Positions 21,390 through 25,373 of a stretch of DNA of 25,373 bases are shown one piece after another. The notes beneath the pieces are model-generated. The model was not told the DNA's origin and searched no databases. It was given only the letters and a program-made list of their open reading frames with translations. Source of the stretch: Clostridiaceae bacterium (GTDB taxonomy: Bacteria; Bacillota; Clostridia; Oscillospirales; Butyricicoccaceae); the NCBI GenBank assembly GCA_018383195.1, contig JAGZOP010000030.1, positions 1-25,373 on the forward strand, in the 5' to 3' direction. Every line of letters begins with the position of its first letter. Position 1 is the first letter of the stretch. Made by a program: the position numbers and the translations under genes.

Positions 21390-21746
21390 ATGCTGAAGAT
21401 CACTGCCATCGGAAACCTGACCAACGACGTGGAGCTGAAGGTGAGCGAGACTACCGGAAAGCCCTACGCCATCCTGCGCATTGCTTCGGATCGCCGCTAC
21501 CGGGATCGGGACGGCAACCGGCTCACTGACTTTATCTCCATCAAGGTACGCGGCCCTCTGGCGGAACGCTGTGCAGAGTTTGCCTGGAAGGGCTGCAAGC
21601 TGGCTGCTGCAGGCGACTTCGAGACCATCTCCTTTGCGGATGACCCTGACCGCCAGCCCGGTTTCCTGATCAAAGCCACGGAGGTGGAGTTCCTCTCTCC
21701 CCGGAAGGTGGAGGAAGGTGTTCAGGCCGAAGCGGAGGCCGCCTGA
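21390..21746 (+). CDS. ssb: Single-stranded DNA-binding protein
   Basis: This 118-aa protein has one OB fold: 'LKITAIGNLTNDVELKV', 'GKPYAILRIASDRRYRD', 'TDFISIKVRGPLAERCAEFA', 'GCKLAAAGDFETISF'. It is shorter than housekeeping SSB, lacks the acidic DDDIPF tail and ends in EAEAA, typical of mobile-element copies. It probably coats ssDNA during transfer or replication. RBS AAAGGAG precedes ATG 21390. Its stop overlaps the ParB-like start by one base (TGATG). Confidence 0.85.
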   Translation: MLKITAIGNLTNDVELKVSETTGKPYAILRIASDRRYRDRDGNRLTDFISIKVRGPLAERCAEFAWKGCKLAAAGDFETISFADDPDRQPGFLIKATEVEFLSPRKVEEGVQAEAEAA

Positions 21747-22681
21747 TGCGCAACACCGGCATCCGATACAACAGCAAGGAGCGTATGCCCACCGTGCTGT
21801 CGGAGATGGCCGAGCTGCTCCCCCCTTTGAGCGGGGAGCAGCTGGCTGTGCTGGAAGCAGACCTCTTGGCAAATGGCTGCTATGCCCCAGTCATCGTCAA
21901 TGAGGATATGGTCATCGTAGATGGTCACAACCGCCAGAAGCTATGCCAGCAGCATGGCATTCCCTATGAGATGGCCGTGTTTTCCTTCGTGGATCTGCTG
22001 GAGGCCAAGCAGTGGGCACTGGATACCCAAAAGGGCCGCCGCAACCTGGATAAGTGGGAATTGGGCAAGATCGCCCTGAAGCTGAAACCGGACATTGAAG
22101 CCAGGGCCAGGAGGAATATGTCCGCAGGGGGCGGAGATCAGAAAAGCGAGGATGCAAAATCGGGTTTGGCAACATTGCCGAACCCGATTTCTCCCATTGA
22201 TACCCGCAAAGAGCTGGCGGATACTGTCGGCCTGGGCGAACGCACGATGGGCAAGGTGATGCAGATCGGGGAACACGCTCCTCCCGCCGTGAAGGAAGCC
22301 CTGGACAGCGGGGACCTGTCCATCAACCAGGGCTACAACATCACCCGTCAGGTGCGGGATCTGCCGGAGGAGCGGCGGGAGGAAGCCGCAGCCCTGGCGG
22401 TGGAACTGGAAAAGGCAAAAAAGGAGATCCGCCAGGGGGATGAGGACTCAGCCCGCAGGCACAAGATCGCGGGGCTGTTTTGCAAGGCGTTTGAAAAAGC
22501 GGTCCTGCTGACACCCACAGAGGAAAACGTGCGGATCTGGGCGGAGTGTACACGCATGAACCAGGATGAGATCAGGGACAGCGCGCAGGAGGCCCGTGAA
22601 CTGGCGGAGGTGTTTACCGCCATCGCCAATATCCTGGGGACTATGCTGAAGGATCAAGGAGGGAACGAGAGCATTGCGTAA
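21746..22681 (+). CDS. ParB-like nuclease-domain protein
   Basis: This is a 311-aa protein. The ParB/Srx-like N-terminal domain (about residues 10-110) is seen in 'LLANGCYAPVIVNEDMVIVDGHNRQKLCQQHGI'-type sequence; key part 'VDGHNRQKLCQQHGIPYE' resembles the G-(E/H)-(R/N)-R box that binds the nucleotide. A middle helix-turn-helix ('ELADTVGLGERTMGKVMQIG') and a helical, charged C-terminus follow. It may act in partition, plasmid copy control or regulation; ParA is not adjacent. ATG 21746 overlaps the ssb stop. Its own stop is overlapped 8 bases by the next gene. Confidence 0.85.
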   Translation: MRNTGIRYNSKERMPTVLSEMAELLPPLSGEQLAVLEADLLANGCYAPVIVNEDMVIVDGHNRQKLCQQHGIPYEMAVFSFVDLLEAKQWALDTQKGRRNLDKWELGKIALKLKPDIEARARRNMSAGGGDQKSEDAKSGLATLPNPISPIDTRKELADTVGLGERTMGKVMQIGEHAPPAVKEALDSGDLSINQGYNITRQVRDLPEERREEAAALAVELEKAKKEIRQGDEDSARRHKIAGLFCKAFEKAVLLTPTEENVRIWAECTRMNQDEIRDSAQEARELAEVFTAIANILGTMLKDQGGNESIA

Positions 22682-23108
22682 ACAGAAGCCAATTCATGGG
22701 GCAGGGCCTCCTGGCAAGCCGCTCCTGCCCTTGGAGGCGGAAGTGGAGATCCTGGAAAAGCTGGGGGCTGATCTGCGGATCGGCTCTGGGGAGATCGCTG
22801 CCATTTTGAAAAAGCACGGTGTGGAGGCAGACGTGGAGCGACTCCAGGACAGCTACCGGAAACGGCTGGGGCAGCGGCTCATGGCCAGTATCCGGGATGA
22901 GGAGGGGCGCCGCGAGGTGTTGGCCCGCGGCAGTGAGTACATCGTGGTGGAGTGCTGCAGCGACCAGCAGGCCCTCAAGGCTATCCGCCACCGTATCCAT
23001 AGCCAGATGAATGGCCTGGATGATTCCGCCGGCAAGGTGCGCCGCCGTATCCGTGTGCTGGATCGTCTGGTGGGAAATCTTATGCTGGGTAGGAGGAAGG
23101 AATCGTGA
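22674..23108 (+). CDS. Unknown helical protein of the maintenance operon
   Basis: This 144-aa protein starts with TTG at 22674 (RBS AAGGAGGGAA about 7 bp upstream), overlapping the ParB-like stop by 8 bases. Residues 20-115 look all-helical ('LEAEVEILEKLGADLRIGSG', 'AAILKKHGVEADVERLQDSY', 'QQALKAIRHRIHSQ') and the tail is basic ('GKVRRRIRVLDRLVGNLML'), suggesting nucleic-acid or partner binding. I do not recognise the family. Its stop is overlapped four bases by the next gene (GTGA). Confidence 0.7.
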   Translation: MRKQKPIHGAGPPGKPLLPLEAEVEILEKLGADLRIGSGEIAAILKKHGVEADVERLQDSYRKRLGQRLMASIRDEEGRREVLARGSEYIVVECCSDQQALKAIRHRIHSQMNGLDDSAGKVRRRIRVLDRLVGNLMLGRRKES

Positions 23109-23515
23109 GTGTATTGGATACCGCAGATACCATTCGGGCGCGTTATGAGGGGGCCGCCCCCCAGCTGGACCCGGAGGGCTTCCGCCTGTTCCGTGCGGCT
23201 GGGGAGATCACCGGCATCCGAAACTTATGGGAGGAGTTTCCCTACGAGGACGCCTGTGGCCGGTTTGAAGAGGCCAATGGCCATGAGCTCCTGCGTTACC
23301 TCACCGCCGCCCATTTCGGGGCCGTCTCCTGGGAGGTCGTGCCTGGGACCACCTATGAGCGGGCCATTCTGCGGGAGGTGGATACCTCCACCGAAGAATA
23401 CCAGGCGTTTGCACGGCAGCTCTATGCCAAAGCGCTGGAGCGTATGGGTTTGGAAAAACCAACACTCAAAAAAGAAGAAGGAAAGAAAATGAGCAGAGGA
23501 GGCGATGCTCGATAG
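23105..23515 (+). CDS. Unknown protein of the maintenance operon
   Basis: This 136-aa protein starts with GTG at 23105 in a GTGA overlap with the previous stop (RBS AGGAAGG-like at 23093-23100). It is an acidic/aromatic protein ('GFRLFRAAGEITGIRNLWEE', 'HELLRYLTAAHFGAVSWEVV') with a Lys-rich end. Family not recognised. The stop TAG at 23513-23515 overlaps a possible small gene at 23512. If base 23514 were G, as in an ATG start for that peptide, the present protein would read on for about nine codons. Confidence 0.65.
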   Translation: MSVLDTADTIRARYEGAAPQLDPEGFRLFRAAGEITGIRNLWEEFPYEDACGRFEEANGHELLRYLTAAHFGAVSWEVVPGTTYERAILREVDTSTEEYQAFARQLYAKALERMGLEKPTLKKEEGKKMSRGGDAR

Positions 23516-23613
23516 CAAAGATCAACAAAGGCGCATGGCACACCAATGGCGTAAAGGTCCGACCGGCCCGCGCGACGGCCCAGAAAAGAAAAAGTGAGGA
23601 AGAATCGAGGTAA
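23512..23613 (+). CDS. Possible 33-codon basic peptide (ATA start or decayed ATG)
   Basis: The frame from 23512 reads AKINKGAWHTNGVKVRPARA and ends KRKSEEESR, with GC-rich third positions like the operon. AGGAGG (23497-23502) is 9 bases upstream of ATA 23512. There is no ATG, GTG or TTG in frame nearby. ATA is a very rare start; a single G-to-A change at 23514 would explain both the missing ATG and the TAG stop of the previous gene. The competing frame from ATG 23505 (30 codons, MLDSKDQQ...) has too short an RBS spacing. Real coding status is uncertain. Confidence 0.3.
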   Translation: MAKINKGAWHTNGVKVRPARATAQKRKSEEESR

Positions 23614-23619
23614 CACCAG

Positions 23620-24558
23620 ATGAGCGAACCCATTATGATCGGCGTGGACCATGGCTATGCGGCCATGAAAACTACACACTGTACGTTTCCCACTGGATTG
23701 GTGGAATATGAGCACGAACCCTACACCCGAAAAGGTGTGTTGGAGTACGGCGGAAAGTTTTATGTTGTGGGCAGCGGCCGCCAGCCGCTCCAAAAAGACA
23801 AAACCCAGACAGAGGACTATTACCTTCTGACCCTTGCGGCCATCGCCATGGAGATGGGCTTTCGGGGAACAAACGGTATGGCAGATATCCATTTGGCAGC
23901 AGGCTTGCCCCTGACCAGTTTTGGGCGGGATAAGAAAGCATTCCGTGACTATCTGCTCCGGGCTGGTGGGCCGGTGACCTTTCGGTATGAGGGCGAAAGT
24001 TATACCATCACCGTTTCGGATGTGTCTCTGTTCCCCCAGGGCTATGCGGCTGTTCTGACCCAACCGGAACTGCTGGACGAACCCTCTGTCATCGTGGCGG
24101 ATATCGGGGGCTGGACGGTGGATCTGATGCGCCTGGACAGACGAATCCCCAACGCCGCCACCTGCCGCAGCCTGGAGTTGGGCATGATCCGCTGTGTGGA
24201 TGAGATCGGAGAGCAGGTGCGGCGGCTGTTTGGCCTTTCCCTGACCGCACCTCAGATCGAGAGCGTCCTGCGTGGTGACTCGGCCAGCATGGATGAGCGA
24301 GTCCGCGCTGTCATCCATGCCCAAGCAGATAAGTATGTACGGGGACTGCTTTCCGCCATCACGGAGAGCGGTCTGGATGTGCGGGCCATGCCCACAGTAT
24401 TCCTGGGCGGCGGCGCAGCCCTGATGAAACGGCACGGTGGGGCCGTTGAGGGCCTTTTCCGGCCTTTTATCCTGGATGATGTATGTCTGAACGCCAAGGG
24501 ATATGAACGCCTTGTGGCCCAGATGTCGCGGGGAGAACGGAGAGAACGGGATGGCTGA
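23620..24558 (+). CDS. parM: ParM/StbA-like actin-type partition ATPase
   Basis: This is a 312-aa actin-fold protein. Phosphate-1 motif 'IGVDHGYAAMKT' (residues 7-18), phosphate-2 'VIVADIGGWTVDLM' (about 158-171) and an adenosine-loop 'VFLGGGAALM' (about 260-269) are all present. Length fits ParM/Alp-type segregation actins. These polymerise and push plasmid or element copies apart with a ParR adaptor. A ParR-like gene follows with an 8-base overlap, which supports a type II partition pair. The Shine-Dalgarno is GAGGT (23607-23611). Such systems are known on plasmids and some ICEs. The exact subfamily is uncertain. Confidence 0.85.
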   Translation: MSEPIMIGVDHGYAAMKTTHCTFPTGLVEYEHEPYTRKGVLEYGGKFYVVGSGRQPLQKDKTQTEDYYLLTLAAIAMEMGFRGTNGMADIHLAAGLPLTSFGRDKKAFRDYLLRAGGPVTFRYEGESYTITVSDVSLFPQGYAAVLTQPELLDEPSVIVADIGGWTVDLMRLDRRIPNAATCRSLELGMIRCVDEIGEQVRRLFGLSLTAPQIESVLRGDSASMDERVRAVIHAQADKYVRGLLSAITESGLDVRAMPTVFLGGGAALMKRHGGAVEGLFRPFILDDVCLNAKGYERLVAQMSRGERRERDG

Positions 24559-24841
24559 GAAACGGCGGCTGAACCTCTCCTTCTCGTTGTCCTCCCCTTA
24601 CCAACGGGAGGCGTGGCGTATCCTGCGGGCCATCCCTGCGGGACAACGCACTGACGCGGTATGCCGGATGGTTTGCAAAGCACAGGAGCAGGACGCCCTT
24701 CTCTCTGCCATGCGGGGCCTGATCCGGGAGGAACTGCGGGATATCCAGTGTAAAAGCGAACAAACGAAGCAGGCCGGGGACGTGGATGACAGCGTCCTCG
24801 GTTTTCTGCGTGCGCTTCAGGAGGGAGATGATATGACCTGA
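24551..24841 (+). CDS. ParR-like adaptor protein (putative)
   Basis: This 96-aa protein starts at ATG 24551 inside the end of parM (ATGGCTGA overlap). The N-terminus 'KRRLNLSFSLSSPYQREAWR' followed by 'ILRAIPAGQRTDAVCRMVCK' resembles the strand-helix-helix start of ParR/StbB adaptors, and the C-terminus is acidic, as expected for a ParM-binding tail. Position directly after parM supports this call. An in-frame ATG at 24503 is open but lies deep in parM without a good RBS. Its TGA overlaps the CTG start of the methyltransferase (CTGA). Confidence 0.65.
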   Translation: MAEKRRLNLSFSLSSPYQREAWRILRAIPAGQRTDAVCRMVCKAQEQDALLSAMRGLIREELRDIQCKSEQTKQAGDVDDSVLGFLRALQEGDDMT

Positions 24842-25373
24842 TCCGTTATTTTGATATGTTTGCCGGGGTGGGCGGTTTTCGGGCTGGACTGACCCGTGTG
24901 GGCGGGTTCCAGTGCGTTGGCCACTGCGAGATCGACAAGTATGCTGAAGCCAGCTACCGTGCCATCCACGACATCCGAGAGGAGGAACGATATTATCCAG
25001 ATGCAAGAGCCATTGACCCAGACGACCTGCCCCAATTCGACCTGCTGTGCGGGGGATTCCCCTGCCAGGCATTTTCTAATGCTGGCCGAAGGAAAGGATT
25101 TGCCGACGCCCGAGGCACTTTGTTCTTTGAAATTGCCCGACTGGCTGAAGCCAAACGGCCACGGTATCTGCTGCTTGAAAATGTTCCCGGCCTTTTATCG
25201 CATGACCATGGGAAGACCTTTGCGGCCATCCTCTCCGCATTGGATGACTTGGGGTATCATGTCGAATGGACTGTGCTTAACTCAAAACATTTTGGAGTTC
25301 CCCAATCAAGGAAACGGGTGTTCCTTATCTGCTATCTTGATCCCCGATGCGCCGGAAAAATACTTCCTGTCTT
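24838..25373 (+). CDS. DNA (cytosine-5) methyltransferase, N-terminal part
   Basis: About 178 codons are visible before the window edge. Motif I 'YFDMFAGVGGFRAGL', motif IV 'LLCGGFPCQAFSNAG' with the catalytic Cys, motif VI 'LLENVPGLL' and motif VIII 'QSRKRVFLICYL' are all intact. The frame is closed by TGA at 24829-24831. The only sensible start before motif I is CTG 24838, which forms a CTGA overlap with the ParR-like stop; ATG 24856 would remove the conserved Asp of motif I. AGGAGGGAG (24819-24827) lies upstream. Without a visible restriction enzyme, it may be an orphan that protects the element's DNA. Confidence 0.9.
   Translation, partial: MIRYFDMFAGVGGFRAGLTRVGGFQCVGHCEIDKYAEASYRAIHDIREEERYYPDARAIDPDDLPQFDLLCGGFPCQAFSNAGRRKGFADARGTLFFEIARLAEAKRPRYLLLENVPGLLSHDHGKTFAAILSALDDLGYHVEWTVLNSKHFGVPQSRKRVFLICYLDPRCAGKILPV

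Larger units (their letters stand above)
11730..25373. mobile_element. Left arm of a GC-rich ICE-like element or integrated plasmid (continues beyond window)
   Basis: From about 11880 onward, codon third positions become strongly G/C rich compared with 9259-11166. The gene content (RHH-like protein, DUF3991/Toprim primase-like protein, sortase plus Cna-B adhesin, SSB, ParB-like, ParM/ParR-like and a C5 methyltransferase) is typical of large conjugative elements in gut Clostridia. No relaxase, coupling protein, VirB4 or integrase is seen in the window, so transfer is not demonstrated. The left boundary is approximate; no direct repeat of the tRNA-Cys end was found. Confidence 0.65.

Noticed and set aside
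23422..24435. A 337-codon antisense open frame over the ParM-like gene
   Set aside because: The sense strand has intact actin-fold motifs and an RBS; the antisense frame has no recognisable protein.

Overview
The window looks like chromosomal DNA of a gut-type Firmicute in class Clostridia, probably Oscillospiraceae or Lachnospiraceae. Shine-Dalgarno sites are strong (AAAGGAGG type), promoters are sigma-A-like, three of five tRNA genes encode CCA in the usual bacterial way, and a YerC/TrpR-like regulator, a methyltransferase, Hsp33 and a tRNA array form a low-GC block between two mobile elements. Species cannot be fixed from the sequence alone.

Left element (1 to about 9180). This is the right-hand part of an integrative element moved by a large serine recombinase. 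It starts with a cut XRE-type regulator gene on the minus strand. A promoter then drives a small helix-turn-helix protein, an OmpR-family response regulator and its histidine kinase, followed by a MacB/FtsX-type ABC exporter (ATPase and 777-aa permease), as in antimicrobial-peptide sensing and resistance modules. After a terminator comes a gene-poor stretch (5495-6080) with strong hairpins, then a small sigma-70 region-4-like factor, another gene-poor but structured stretch (6504-7010), two small proteins and the recombinase (7614-9122).

Backbone (about 9181-11727). A low-GC operon encodes a YerC/TrpR-like regulator, a class I SAM methyltransferase and the redox chaperone Hsp33. A consensus promoter then drives five tRNA genes (Val-TAC, Asp-GTC, Phe-GAA, Gly-GCC, Cys-GCA), closed by a strong terminator.

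Right element (about 11730 to the right edge, running off the window). It is clearly richer in G+C at third codon positions. It looks like one arm of a large integrative and conjugative-type element or integrated plasmid. The layout is a two-copy ribbon-helix-helix-like protein; a primase-like DUF3991/Toprim protein; a surface module (membrane-tailed exported protein, sortase, SLH-domain protein and a 1736-aa adhesin with 13 Cna-B/SpaA-like domains ending in LPRTGY); and a tightly overlapping maintenance block (SSB, ParB-like, two unknowns, a possible tiny peptide, ParM-like actin, ParR-like protein and a C5 cytosine methyltransferase cut by the window edge). No relaxase, coupling protein or VirB4 is visible here.

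Most notable: (1) a 40-bp repeat places the same operator/-35/-10 arrangement upstream of both the ABC exporter and a terminator-ended candidate small RNA, suggesting a two-target regulon; (2) the leader of the sigma-factor gene can form a 13-bp hairpin that hides its own Shine-Dalgarno sequence; (3) the giant adhesin has an LPRTG motif at its extreme C-terminus with no membrane tail, next to a sortase, and its thioester-like domain has Lys where Gln is expected; (4) the maintenance block seems to use non-ATG starts in stop-start overlaps (TTG, GTG, CTG and perhaps ATA).
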